From Symbiodinium natans (Eukaryota; Sar; Dinophyceae; Suessiales; Symbiodiniaceae), in NCBI GenBank assembly GCA_905221605.1, contig CAJNDS010002375.1:224001-288000 (forward strand): DNA of 64,000 nt, read 5' to 3'. Shown here one piece after another: positions 1 to 10,080 of this stretch; position 1 is the stretch's first letter; each line of letters begins with the position of its first letter. The translations under genes were made by a program, and so were the position numbers. Under the pieces are notes generated by a model. That model was not told the origin of the DNA and did no database searches. It was given only the letters and a program-made list of their open reading frames with translations.

Positions 1-379
1 CGGGGGGGGGGGGGGGGCGGGACAGAAAAGCCTCAGACTAAACCCCAAACCATGAACCCTAAGCCCTAAAACTTAAACCCACCAATGAACGACGGGAGGG
101 AGAAGGGTAAACCCGAAACCTTTGCGGCTTTAACCCTGAACCCTCAACCGTAAACCCAGCACGAACCACAGGGGGGAGAGGGAAACCGTAAACCTATCAT
201 TACCCCAAACCTTGAACCCTAATCAAACTTTAAACCCACTGTGAACCAATGGACCAGAGTGAAAATCCTGAACCCTACAGCCTAACCCTAAACCTAAACC
301 CTTAAACCCTAAACCCATGAACCACAGATCATGAACCACGGGGGGGGGGGGGGGATACCATGGGGGGGGAGGGGGGGGG

Positions 380-525
380 GTGCGCCTATGCTGGCCCGTA
401 TAGGGGTCGGAAAAACTACGTATTCTCTTATGGTCCTTTTATCATTACACTATAATGACCCCAAAAACCATATTCTAATTATTAGGGCCCATATACTAGG
501 TGCAGGGCGGTTGTTGGCCCATGTT
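380..525. repeat. Dispersed repeat C, copy 1
   Basis: It shares GGGGTCGGAAAA, TCTTATGG, AACTGTACT-like and CTCTAATTATTAGGGCCC-like blocks in the same order with 40385-40565. No TIR was resolved. Confidence 0.45.
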
Positions 526-653
526 CCCTGAAGTTTGGGGCACCACGGAACCCTAAATCCCACGCAAAGAAGAGAACACTAGCAAGGTACCCTGTTGGTG
601 ATGAGATCCTAGCAGCTCCTCTCGAAAGATAAACAACTCTTTTGATCTGACAC

Positions 654-763
654 TTGGGATGTCCCCCCTGATACTGACAGTCCTTAATAAGGATTATAGC
701 ACCCCCTATTACAGTGTAATCCCCATAAAGGAGCTGCTAGCTGTTAGTACAAGGACAACCCCT
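654..763. mobile_element. Family-A MITE, degraded
   Basis: It begins TTGGGATGTCCCCCCTGATA and has the shared CAGTCCTTAATAAGGATTAT core; the right end (GTTAGTACAAGGACAACCCC) is diverged. It lies downstream of the last channel exon found. Confidence 0.65.
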
Positions 764-817
764 AAACCCTAAACCCTAAACCCTAAACCCAAAACCCAAT
801 CTGACACCCGCAAAGAC

Positions 818-904
818 CTCGTGGACGGAGACGGCCACTTCGGCATTGAAGATCTCGGCAGGGAGCAGGTCAGGCGGCACCCGCTCCATCTCCTCCAAAG
901 TGAC
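818..904 (-). CDS. Channel exon: second half of EF-hand loop
   Basis: Acceptor GACGAG|GTCAC. It reads VTLEEMERVPPDLLPAEIFN and continues to VSVHE. Joined to the previous exon it completes DTDADGKVTLEE: D at 1, 3 and 5, G at 6, V at 8, E at 12, all canonical. A GT donor is proposed at CACGAG|GTCTT (818); reading on to 801 is the alternative. Confidence 0.75.
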
Positions 905-3900
905 CTCGTCATGTCAAAGAATTCTATTTTGGGGCATATATAAGGGGTACCCCTACTTTCGGAAATCCCATGTCAGGAAGCTGTGGGTTCTGGGATTTTT
1001 AGGATTGGGGGGGAGCGTTTCAGGGTTTAGACTGATTTGGGGTGTGGGGGGGGGGGGGGGTTAATTGTTTTTGGAGGGTGTGGGGGTTTCAGTGCGAAGG
1101 GTCGTGTTAAGATACCCCTTGCGCATCCTTGCAACAGAAAGCCACTCGAGCAACGGGTGCCGCTTAAGTTCGAGGAGGCCAGATGCAGGCCATCTCCCTC
1201 TGCTTAAGAACGCCGGTTTTTGATGCCCACTGCCTTGCCATCAGCGTCGGTATCCATCTCCGCGAAGAGGTTGATAAGATCCGAGACAGCTTTGCCCAGA
1301 AGAACGTTCCTGTCAATGCTGCATTACGAAAGTACCATGTTCGTTTCGACCGTAATTACGTTCATCGAGGGGAGGGGCGCAACTGCGCTCCATGGCATTC
1401 ATGCAAGTTCCAGCCACCGGCCTCACCTCCCCCTTACACAAATGGCCGCCAGACCCATCAACAAAGTATCACGTCAGAATGGTGAGCTGACTACCGCAGT
1501 CGTGTTCATGACGTATCATACTATATTCTGATGTACTGTCCCATATCATGAAATATACTGGTGCAGGGTATGGTATCGCAGGATATTGCATACGAGGACG
1601 CGCCTGTCAACTCTGTCAAGATCCTTGTCTGCTCTCGCATTGCTCATTGCCCCCTCGATAAGTGTGGCCGTCACCAGGTTCATCAGAGCGATCGATACGA
1701 AGAGTATGATGGCTGCGAAGTAGAAGACAAGCAGCGGCTTGATCTTGATGAGTGGGGAATACAACTCCGCCGTGCCATCCATCGTAATAAACTGCACGAG
1801 CGTCAGCACAATCATTCCCAAGCTGCTGAAGTATGCGTCCACAATGGGGGCGGTCTCTGGATTGGTCTGCAAGTCCACATCCTTTGCGATGATCTCGATC
1901 CCAACGCAGGCCGCGATGTACAGACTCAGCATGATGAGGGCAAGGGCAAGAACCATCGTCCTAGTTGTCCAGTACTAAAGGCTAACCTTCTCGGGATATA
2001 AGGGGATTCTATTACCCCAAAAGGGGTAAAAGTCACCTACTCTACAACCAAGTCGTCCTCCACGAAGTGAGGAGCCCATGGACCAAACGCCACACAGCAC
2101 GGAAGTAGGTAAGAGCTCTCATGGCCCGAACCAGGCGCAGCAAACGAAGAGACCGTATCACCTCGAGGAGCCTACGCGTATGAAATTGGTATAGTGTTCT
2201 ATCATGTTCTTCTATTGAATTCTGCTATAAGAAACATGTACATATACAGATGTGTATTATTTCGTGCTACTATATCGGAGCATTAGTATTATGTGAGATG
2301 CCCCCCCCCCCCCCCCCCAAGTCCGGCTGTGCAGCGCCCATGCACTAAACTTAGAAAAAGCACGTAGAAACTCTTCGACCTCTTCTCCCGAGAGAAGAGA
2401 TGTTTGACTCAGGACGCTGAACCCCAAAGAGCCCTCCCTAATGAACAAGCCTTCGTGCTACTTCCAAAGCGCGCTAAACCCTTAAACCCATAGATTGGGA
2501 TGTTCCACCTTATACTAACAGTCCTTGGTTGAATATAATCGGGGTACTATAATCCTTATTAAGGACTGCTAGAAAAAGGGGGAACATCCCTAAACCCATA
2601 GATCCTGAACTGAAGCTGCAGGTGCCATGAGGGAATGGAGGTACCTAAACCCTTTTTTTAGGTACCCTAAACCCTAAACCCTAAAACCCTAAGCCCTAAA
2701 GCTCGAGGTGCCATGAGGGAATGGAGGTATCCTGGGCCACCATCACCTTGAAGAATTGTCGATGCCACGACTCCTGGAAGACGTGTGAGATGAACAGGGG
2801 GGTGGCGCTTTGGGGGGCACCAGGGGCGGGTTTAGGGTTTAGGGTTTCGGATTTAGGGTTTAGGGGGCCAAGAGCGGTTTAGGGTGGGTAGGTTTCGGGA
2901 AGATCTAGGGAATCTAGGGGCTGGCAGATGCTGTCGTTCTATACTCCTGAAGCCCCGCAGATCAGGAGGACGAAGTCCAGAAGGCACCATGAGTCGCAAA
3001 AGTAACCCCGGCAGCCCATTGACACCACCCGCAGCGCAAACTCCACCGTGTAGCAAACCAGGAAGATGATTTCTGACACGGTGATGAAAGTGGAGGACTC
3101 ACTACCGTCCAGAGTGAGCTGGAGGTCGATACCAATGCCTCCAGGGTACTGTATTGTGCCCCACTGTTTCTAGGCGTGCCTAGGTGCCCATGTTGTTGAA
3201 CGGGGTTTGTACAGCTTGTCGGGTCTTGCTGCCCCTCAGTGATGGAATTCATGCTATGATGGAGTTCATACGGGGGCTCATACGGGTACCCAACCTTTGA
3301 AAAGGTACTGCTGGGCGTCCGGGTATTCTATGGCAAACCATTCAGTTCGTTGTACCTGCACACTCTGCAATTTGGGGGTCATGTCGTAGTCTCTAGATGT
3401 TTGCCTGCTGGGCTTTGCCTTTTGCTAGCACGTTAGCATCTGGTTGAGACAAGGGTCAACCTCAGGTGTTACCGAAACGCCCCCCACTTCGGGTTAAAAA
3501 AAGGAAACCCTGGTTCCCATAATGTAGGCACCTTCTGCCAGTATCATGGGATGTCTTTTTTTGTTAAATTCGAGGAACTATACTCCCCCACCCTTTTCCC
3601 TCCCCACATGCAGTGTGCAGCAGGATGAGGATGCCCAGTAGATGCTCGAACCAGGGACTTGCAACCACATGATCCGCGCAGTTCTGCGCATCCTTTCGGC
3701 TGAAGTGGGCGGCTGCGCTCAGACTTGAGGCAATGCCGGAGGTGACGCCGTCTTCCCAGGTCTTCGATTGGTGCCAAGCCTTCAAAATTTCCTCGGAGGC
3801 CCCGCAGAGTTTCACTGAGTTAGAATTCTTGTTGAACTGTTCTCCACCTTCCCACTCCCACCCTCCCCATGAACAAGCGCAAGTCACCCCATCATGTTGC

Positions 3901-4013
3901 CGGAAGATGAGCATGGAGCTGTCACGGACCATCTGTTGCGTCAACTCATGAAGCGATTCATGGAGCTTCCGGTGGTCATCATCCGGGTCGCCCTCTTCAA
4001 CGACGGTGCCGTC
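818..4013 (-). CDS. Voltage-gated cation channel, multi-exon (C-terminal part with EF-hand; 3' end not resolved)
   Basis: A six-transmembrane voltage-gated cation channel of the plasma membrane can be rebuilt from small exons on the minus strand. Coding blocks, 5' to 3': about 4013-3592 (N-terminus and S1), about 3150-2947 (S2-S3), 2773-2732, 2644-2605, 2171-2058 (S4), 1960-1604 (S5, pore, S6), 1309-1234 and 904-818 (EF-hand). From 2947 onward every junction keeps the frame and follows AG|G, with GA, GC or GT donors. Seen directly: an S4 with regularly spaced Arg (RSLRLLRLVRAMRALTYFR), a pore stretch TLVQFITMDGTAELYSPLI, and after splicing a complete EF-hand loop DTDADGKVTLEE. The family is established; ion selectivity is not readable, and the acidic D in TMDG only suggests cations. 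Ca2+ feedback through the EF-hand is inferred. No stop codon was located downstream of 818. The S1/S2 junction and the 5' end are unresolved. Confidence 0.85.
1234..1309 (-). CDS. Channel exon: entering helix and first half of EF-hand loop
   Basis: A 76-bp exon from TGACAG|GAACG to GCAAG|GCAGT (GC donor). It reads NVLLGKAVSDLINLFAEM followed by DTDADGK, the first seven positions of a Ca2+-binding loop. It is phase-matched to the S6 exon and to the next exon. It lies antisense inside a misleading 100-codon plus-strand ORF. Confidence 0.8.
1604..1960 (-). CDS. Channel exon: S5, pore loop, S6
   Basis: A 357-bp exon. After the spliced Arg it reads TMVLALALIMLSLYIAACVG (S5), an acidic turret, FSSLGMIVLTLVQFITMDG with TAELYSPLI (pore helix and filter region), and PLLVFYFAAIILFVSIALMN with LVTATLIEGAM (S6). 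It ends in a charged helix (ARADKDLDRVD). The donor is GACAG|GCGCG (GC type). The open frame runs on past the donor into intron sequence to 1546, so the ORF end overstates the exon. Confidence 0.9.
2058..2171 (-). CDS. Channel exon: S4 voltage sensor
   Basis: A 114-bp exon with an acceptor CGTAG|GCTCC and a GA donor TGGAG|GACGA. It encodes LLEVI followed by RSLRLLRLVRAMRALTYFR and AVWRLVHGLLTSW, with Arg at every third position: a textbook S4 and S4-S5 linker. The exon contains only 37 whole codons. Confidence 0.85.
2495..2590. mobile_element. Family-A MITE in a channel intron
   Basis: TTGGGATGTTCCACCTTATA to GGGGGAACATCCC. The 13 bp TAAACCCATAGAT occur at both edges (2483-2495 and 2591-2603), a target duplication possibly extended by telomere-like sequence. 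It sits in the intron between exons 2605-2644 and 2058-2171. Confidence 0.85.
2605..2644 (-). CDS. Channel micro-exon before S4
   Basis: A 40-bp exon whose acceptor TTTAG|GTACC is made by telomeric repeats. It encodes TSIPSWHLQLQF plus the first two bases of the Arg that opens S4. Without using this acceptor the frame would be off by one, so the telomeric acceptor is what keeps the S4 exon readable. The donor is TTCAG|GATC (GA type). Confidence 0.6.
2645..2731 (-). other. Telomeric-repeat intron with duplicated flank
   Basis: An 87-bp intron between the two channel micro-exons. Positions 2644-2705 carry degenerate CCCTAAA units (TTTAGGG in transcript sense). The 24 bp at 2620-2643 are repeated exactly at 2706-2729, one copy on each side of the insert. 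The GA donor lies just before one copy and the TTTAG|G acceptor just before the other. Confidence 0.6.
2732..2773 (-). CDS. Channel micro-exon, end of S3
   Basis: A 42-bp exon lies between TTCCAG|GAGTCG (acceptor) and GGCCCAG|GATACC (GA donor). It adds GVVASTILQGDGGP after the S3 sequence ICGAS, in phase 1-1 with both neighbours. The seven bases CAGGAGT occur at both ends of the upstream intron (2774-2946), so the splice point can slide without changing the product. Confidence 0.6.
2947..3150 (-). CDS. Channel exon: S1-S2 linker, S2, S3
   Basis: The minus-strand frame reads QYPGGIGIDLQLTLDGSES, then a hydrophobic S2 with charged exit (SEIIFLVCYTVEFALRVVSM), then GCRGYFCDSWCLLDFVLLIC, the typical S2-S3 loop and S3 with D in DFVLLI. 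The exon ends at 2947 (TTCAG|GAGT), a GA donor with one base left over, which fits the next exon at 2773. The 5' edge is uncertain: candidate acceptors lie between 3130 and 3172. Confidence 0.8.
3592..4013 (-). CDS. Channel N-terminal block and S1 segment
   Basis: The block is open in one frame from an acceptor CTAG|GAC at 4013. It begins with an acidic, helix-like stretch (DGTVVEEGDPDDDHRKLHE) followed by LHELTQQMVRDSSMLIFRQ. Further on comes KDAQNCADHVVASPWFEHLL and a hydrophobic run GILILLHTA, which fits S1. The Gly/Trp-rich piece in the middle (about 3830-3890, starting GTGACTT and ending near CTCCGAG|GAA) looks like an unspliced intron, so this is probably two exons. The 3' edge near 3600 is a guess. 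A separate gene is unlikely because the frame and order (N-term, S1, then S2-S3) match a channel. Confidence 0.6.
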
Positions 4014-4102
4014 CTAGGATCTTCTGGAGGCCATGGGTGCGGGTCAACGCAGCGAGGGCATAAGGGTGTAGGGTCTAGGTTCTAGGGCCTCGGGTTTGGG
4101 TT

Positions 4103-4690
4103 TAGGTGTTGCGAGGCAAGCGTCGGGAACTTGCAACTGTGATGAAAACACAGATGGCCGTGGTGGACGCGAAGGAGGCGAGGGAGGCCGTGGGGGCGAA
4201 CTCGTTGGAGTCGCCTGGAGGCCGTCCTCGGATCTTCTGGAACATGGTGTGCCCCACATAACCCCTAAATAACCCCTAAGGTCCGGCCAGACCTACGGTG
4301 CCGTAAGGGCTTGGACTCTCGCATCACTCGCCACGCGACGAGTAGAGGATCTGGGTCCGGTCTGGTTATCTCAACCGTCTACTTATGGGTTTAGGTTGGG
4401 ATGTTCCCCCTTATACTAACAGTCCTGAATAGGGATGGGTAATAGGGAGTGCTATAATCCCTATTGAGGACTGTTCGTATAACGGGGAACATCCCAAGGA
4501 GGGTTCTCGGGTCAGAGTTTAGGTACCCAGTGTTGTGAGGCAAGCCTCGGGAGCTTGAAAGGCATGCCCCTGTGATGAAAACATCGAGGGCCGGTGTGAA
4601 GCACGCGAAGAAGGCGAAGTCGGCCGTGAAGAAGGCGAGGGAGGCCGCGGGATCGAACCCGACGAAATCGCCTGGAGGCCCACTCTCAGA
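4103..4690 (-). repeat. Duplicated ~120-bp coding-like segment (copies near 4105-4235 and 4535-4685)
   Basis: Two homologous segments lie about 430 bp apart, separated by a family-A MITE. On the minus strand they read GRPPGDSNEFAPTASLASFA...FIT and GPPGDFVGFDPAASLAFFTA...FITG, i.e. PPGD, then ASLA, then FIT are kept. On the plus strand the second copy reads as a Lys-rich peptide (KHAKKAKSAVKKAREAAG). Which strand is translated is not clear; minus is preferred because it continues the direction of the channel gene. They may be upstream exons or a gene fragment. Confidence 0.45.
4396..4497. mobile_element. Family-A MITE
   Basis: TIRs TTGGGATGTTCCCCCTTATA / reverse, complete, with AGTCC and GGACT arms. 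It lies between the duplicated segments at 4.1 and 4.5 kb. Confidence 0.85.
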
Positions 4691-5111
4691 GGGTTTAGGG
4701 TTTTTAGGGTCACGAGGGCGGGAAAAGGTCCTGAAAACCAGAAAATCAGGACCGAATCCCACAACACCGGTCATTCTGACACGGGCGAATTTCTTGTGGC
4801 TTAGGAGTCTCGTGGCAGCCCCGTTCTTGCAACCTTTTTATCGTATCCATTCGCAGTGCCCGCACGCAAGGGCCCCTACTATCACAGCAGACGCCAGTGC
4901 TGCCACAGCACCAGAACAAAGAAATCTGACAAGGAAACACAACAAGGAGCATCTGGCGTTTGTTCGCTCACTCGTAGCGTTCGATAAACAAAGATGCTGC
5001 TTAATTGGGGTTGTATGGAACGGCCGGGTCGTTTGAAGCCAACTGCTTTGTATAACCTCTCTCTCAGACTTCGCGAGACAAAGGCACATGACATCGCCAA
5101 TGCCCTCGCCA

Positions 5112-5206
5112 CCCCAAACCCCAAACCCCAAACCCCAAACCCCAAACCCCAAACCCCAAACCCTAAACCCTAAACCCTAAACCCTAAACCCTAAACCCTA
5201 AACCCC
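5112..5206. repeat. Interstitial telomeric array, CCCCAAA then CCCTAAA
   Basis: About 14 units, the first half CCCCAAA and the second half CCCTAAA, so two variants were amplified side by side. Confidence 0.95.
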
Positions 5207-5309
5207 AGCTCCTGCGGCAACTGGCTCAGCAAGTCGGTCACGAGCTCGACTGACTCCTCGTGGTGCCGCAAGAGGCCTTTCAGCGACCTCCGGTCTTTTT
5301 TGCAACTTC

Positions 5310-5453
5310 TTTAGGGTTTAGGGGTTTAGGGGTTTAGGGGTTAGGGGTTTAGGGGTTTAGGGGTTTAGGGGTTTAGGGTTTAGGGTTTAGGGTTTAGGGT
5401 TTAGGGTTTGGGGTTTAGGGTTTAGGGTGTAGGGTCTAGGGTTTAGGGTTTAA
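5310..5453. repeat. Interstitial telomeric array, TTTAGGGG/TTTAGGG
   Basis: Opposite orientation to 5112-5206, so the pair is tail-to-tail, with about 100 bp of unique sequence between. Further arrays lie at 5612-5659, 5791-5836 (CCCTAAA) and 5950-5997 (TTTAGGG). Confidence 0.95.
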
Positions 5454-6689
5454 GGGTAAGTAACTTAACGTACACTTCTCGTAAGGGTTAAGGGTTTGGG
5501 GTGTGTCCCCGTCAACAATTTGAGACCTTTACTCGATCTTCAGCCCGAGAAACAGGAGGGTCAAGGAGCCACTGAATCTTAGACACCTAAATTACAACTC
5601 TGATTCAGGTATCCTAAACCCTAAACCCTAAACCCTAAACCCTAAACCCTAAACCCTAATTTTTGAAAGCCCTTGGCATCCTCAGCACTAAGCCCCGACC
5701 CTTGCAAACTGCTTTTCAGCGGCCTCTCAAAGTGCTCGAGGTCCTGAGAGCAGGGGGCTTCTTCCACATGAGGGTCTCTTTTGGGGCCAGCCCTAAACCC
5801 TAAACCCTAAACCCTCAACCCTCAACCCTAAACCCAGGGGGGGGGGGGGTCGGGGGGGTTCCGGAACTAAAGGGCTCAGGTGGCGTTCTTTAAAAGGCCT
5901 TGCTCTTGAACCCTTCGGGTCTGAAGCCTTCTTTAACCCGGTTGAGGGTATAGGGTTTAGGGTTTAGGGTTTAGGGTTTAGGGTTTAGGGTTTAGGGGCC
6001 TCTATGGAGTTTGCGAGTGGTGGTGCTTGACTTGAGGGTTCACGAGGTCTGCAGGGTTTTAGGTCGCATCTCAGTTCAGGGATCGGGGTAGAATGTCCAG
6101 GGTTGGATTTGGGGGTTCTAACTCTGATTCAGATATCCTAAACACTAAACCCTAAACCATGCTGCGGCTTGGCTTGGACTCTGGGGAGGTCCGCGCGTTT
6201 GACGGTTTTGGATGCAAAGTTTGTGGTGCACCAGAACAGCAGAGCATATGAGTCCCCCTATTAAAGGGTAGTTGGGGGGTGCAGGTGAGGCATTCCGTTT
6301 AATATTTACTAGGGCCGCCGTTCCCTGATTGCAAGGACTTGCGGTTCAGGGTTGGGAGGGTAAGAGTATGTTGGTCTCAGGACCAAATGAACTACCAGAA
6401 GGAAGATCCCTGAGTAGTCCTTTGAAACGACACTACATAAGCAGTCCTTTAAGTAATGTTGGCCCATGTGGCTTAACTGGGTCTGACTACCTTGCTCAAT
6501 AGACCCCCTGACCTCTCTAGACGGAAACCCCTTTCGCAAGAACCCTTAAACCCTAAACCCAACATCCTAAACAGCTTTACAGGTACTGGCGCGCCCCAGG
6601 TTGGGTTCGTAAGCGGTCCCCCTAACTTGGGGGGCGGGGGAGGGGGGGGTGGGGGGGGAGGGCACTCCCACCTTGTTTGAATCCGGATG

Positions 6690-6870
6690 CCATGCCCAAC
6701 ACCTAGAGAGTTCTGAAACCCCTCAAGATCTTCAGCTATAACTTCACCTTGCCCAGCCGGTGCCTTCGACTTGCCGCCACCATCTGCCTCCTCCAGCGAT
6801 TTCATCGCTGAAGCTGATGCTGGCTGTCTCTGCTGCACAATCTGCTTAATGAAAAAGGCAACTTTAAAGC
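6690..6870 (-). CDS. Unknown coding-like segment
   Basis: I do not recognise a family. The minus frame reads SFKVAFFIKQIVQQRQPASA, then MKSLEEADGGGKSKAPAGQG and EVIAEDLEGFQNSL, with a balanced charged composition unlike the repeat-derived ORFs around it. The frame then runs into poly-Pro from a G-rich tract at 6635-6660, which is probably intron or spacer. Exon edges are not fixed. Confidence 0.4.
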
Positions 6871-7968
6871 TCGCAGCACTGTTGTCGCGATGGCTAGGCT
6901 TTGGTCTTACATGTGTACGTAGATGCGGGTCGAGCATGTGGTCTGGGGGTCTGAGACATGAAACGCTGCGCCGCAAAGTTTTCATGCGATTGCACGACTC
7001 ATCGGGCATCAGCTTTATTTAATGATGATAATGATGTTCTCTTCCCAAACAGAGACCTAGAACATAGGCCCAAGCAACTGGTAGAAGAGCTCACTACCAA
7101 GGAAAAAAAAACGATGCAGCAAACCCACTCCAAACAGCCCCATCCATCATTGCAGTCGTGCCTTCTGCCACGACTTACCATGTGACGACCTAACCTACAT
7201 GTGTCCTGGAGGAAACTGCTATTGCTCAACTCCTTTAGACTCGCCATGCAATGCGCTTATCCATGAAAAGGGGCTGCGCACCTTTGCGATGTAGCTGCTG
7301 CAGGAATAATCTTTCAGCGTGGTCTGCAAGGGATCCTTTAAATTTATCCTGAAACAGATCAGAAGGGAGCGGGTCCAGCTTTTGGGTTGCTGGCAGGGCT
7401 TTTGAATGGGCTTAGGGACTGAAACCTCCCATCCTCCCCGACTGCCCCGCCTGTGATAGGCCGGGTGGAACGTAACCTCATCCATCACCTCCCCTTCTGG
7501 GCCTCGTGCAAAGCAGAGCCTGGAGTTTCTCATGCAACTACCCTATGGCAGGACTAGCGGCTGGCGCCCGCCAAGAGCCGCACTGTAGGGGGCTTTTCCA
7601 AGGACAATCTCTGCAATGCGAATGTGTTGAGTTTTACGTGCATTAAATTAACTACGCTTCGCAAGTGCCCGTGAACCCCTCAAGCAGTCCGAGCCGCAGA
7701 ACACGGGCGCATGCGTGCGCCACGTGGACTTCCCGGCCCCTGTGGGCGCCAGCACAAGCCTCCGAGGTTCGGGAGACTAGGGTCTCGGATAAAAGCTTTT
7801 GTTGCCCGCCGGCGTTGTACTTTTGGGCCAATCAATCTCATTACCATCCGAGCCGGCCTGACACACAGCCGAGGGTCTGGCTCTACGAGCCCATCTTTGA
7901 GAAGTTCCAAAAACAGCGCATGTGGGTTGTGCCCCTAAACCCTAAACCCTAAACCCTAACCCTAAACC

Positions 7969-8345
7969 CTAAACCCTAATAGGGCCCAAGTCCAGAACCC
8001 TCATGTGAGGAGCTCCCCACCTCTCTTCGACTCCCGCGGCTGGGCCCAGCTCACCCGAGAAGACGAAGATGTCGACCACCGACCTGGGATTGCAAAGAAC
8101 TGTGGGGCTCTGATCCTTCCCTAGGATGGCGCTTTGAATTACTAAAACCCTCTGAAAAATATTCTTGAAGATGATCCTCTTAAAGCCCATTAGGGTCAAA
8201 TGCAAATTGTTCCAAGGGCCTACCTCGTTCCATATTTTACATAGTACCAAGCGGCTGGCTTCGGCGAGGGTATCGGAATGCCTATCCCCCCCTCCGAACT
8301 GAAGGACACCTACCCGGCAAATGGCGACCTTCACCTTGAATATAT
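7969..8345 (-). CDS. Unknown coding-like segment, ~120 codons
   Basis: A long minus-strand frame of normal composition (AEASRLVLCKIWNEVGPWNN; GFKRIIFKNIFQRVLVIQSA; NPRSVVDIFVFSGELGPAAG). No domain is recognised. Its open end runs into TTTAGGG repeats (sense orientation) at 7979, where it meets a stop. A GT donor (AAGAGAG|GTGGGG, near 8027) before that point may be the true exon end. Upstream it runs into an AT/AC microsatellite, so the 5' edge is open. Confidence 0.4.
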
Positions 8346-9496
8346 ACATATACATGTACGTAGACATACACATGCACGTGCACATACACGTCGACATAAA
8401 CATGTACATACACACACACTGCCTTCTGTTATTTATACGTGCTAGCACAAATAAGTACTAATATCAATATACATATAAATATAAATAATATGCTTTATTT
8501 GTTGTGCGCGTGAGTATGTACGTGTAGTACATAAAACCAAAACAAGGGTGTCCCAAACAACCTAACTCTACCAATGCGTGCATGGTGAGGCTGCAGTCCC
8601 TCCATTCTAAGGCCCTCGACGATGGACCCTACTGCTTGCTGAAAGCCCTTTTTAGAAGGTCTGTATCCACCCCTGCTGCTCACCCAAAGGCTGTTCTAGA
8701 AGGTCCTTCAGGGAGGGGGTCTGAGGAACCAGGGAATCTTCGGGAATCTTCCCCTTGGGCCAGCCTCCCTGACAAAGGACTCTATCTATGAGTAGCGCCA
8801 GCTGAGCACTAAACTTCCAAAGATTGCTTGTTGGGGCCTTTAGGGCATGAAGGGTACTTGGAGGCCAGGCAGCTTCCCCGCACGTAGCGCGAGGCGCTCC
8901 CCGGCTGCATTGCAGGAGCTCGCCGGCGTGGATGCGTGGCGCCAGAGGACGAAGAGGGGCAGCTAGCAGGCGTCAGGTGGGGTTTCGGCTTTAAAGTTTC
9001 GAAGGGGTTCCACCTAGTTATAGGAGGGCTAATGAAGGGTAATGGAGCTTAGACTTAGATGGCTTTGGGTGCGCAGCACTTTGGAACTTCGGGGGTCTGT
9101 TTACGGTTCGAATTCCAAGCAATGTGGAGGCTTCGGTGGTTTTTTCGTCGGGGCCTCCCTACAAAAGGGTGGAAATAAGAATAGAAACTAATAGAAAACA
9201 GAAGTCCCCCCAAAAATGAACACAATTCCGAAAACCATAAACATGGGAGGAGGCTACCTCTGTGCATCCCTGGGCCAGCCTTGAAGTTCAACTGTCGAGC
9301 CAAGGCAAAGTAGCACCTACAGCACTTTTTGGAGTTTAGGGTTTAGGGTGCAGGGTGTAGGGTTTCGGGTCTGAAGCTTAAACCTATTACGCATTACGGT
9401 TGTCAAAAGCTCCGAGATAGAAACCGCGTCTGAGCCTGAAACCTCTCAGGCGCTGTCTCACGAGAATCAACATCCTAGAACCCCGAAAACTAAGGA

Positions 9497-9601
9497 TTGG
9501 GATGTCCCCCCTCATGCTGACAGTCCTTGATAGCGATGAGAGTAGGTGGTACCACAATCCCTACTAAGGACTGTTCAGTTGGTAAAAGTGGGACCATCCA
9601 A
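9497..9601. mobile_element. Family-A MITE
   Basis: TTGGGATGTCCCCCCTCATG to GGACCATCCAA. Flanks AACTAAGGA and AGCTAAGGA match at 8 of 9 positions, a target duplication. Confidence 0.8.
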
Positions 9602-10080
9602 GCTAAGGAAACCCATACGCTTCCCCTGAGTTCCCCCCTGAGTTCCCCAAGAAGGCTCAAACCCGGAGCCTCAAGCTAGGTTGCCCAGCAAGCTCGGATT
9701 CCTTTTTTGCTTCAAGGGGTTGTAAGAGAAACCTCGGATTTAGAAAAAAGGGCGCCCTTTTTTGCTTCAACGGGTTTGTGAGGGACCCTAAACCTCCCAA
9801 ACATGAGAATAAGGGTACTGTTGGGCATTTAGACCCTAAACCCTTGTTGCCAGAGGACTCTCTTACGTGCCTCGACCAAACCCCTCAACCCCAAACCACC
9901 CCCCCAGTCCCCCCAGTGCCGCCCCACCGCCCCCCACAAAATAAAGAAATAACAAACAACAAACACAACAAACGAACAAACAAAGAAACACACAAACACT
10001 GCCGGGGCTTTTACTTTCTGCAAGAACACCGGGTTCAGGGTTTAGGGTTTTTCGAGTTGTGAGGGTTGCATATTAATACT

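Noticed and set aside
1-325. Window start as a true chromosome end
   Set aside because: CCCTAAA units there are sparse and degenerate, and identical short arrays occur throughout the 64 kb in both orientations.
1183-1531. Plus-strand 100-codon ORFs as a gene
   Set aside because: The antisense strand carries the EF-hand exon with proper splice sites; the plus frames are its shadows.
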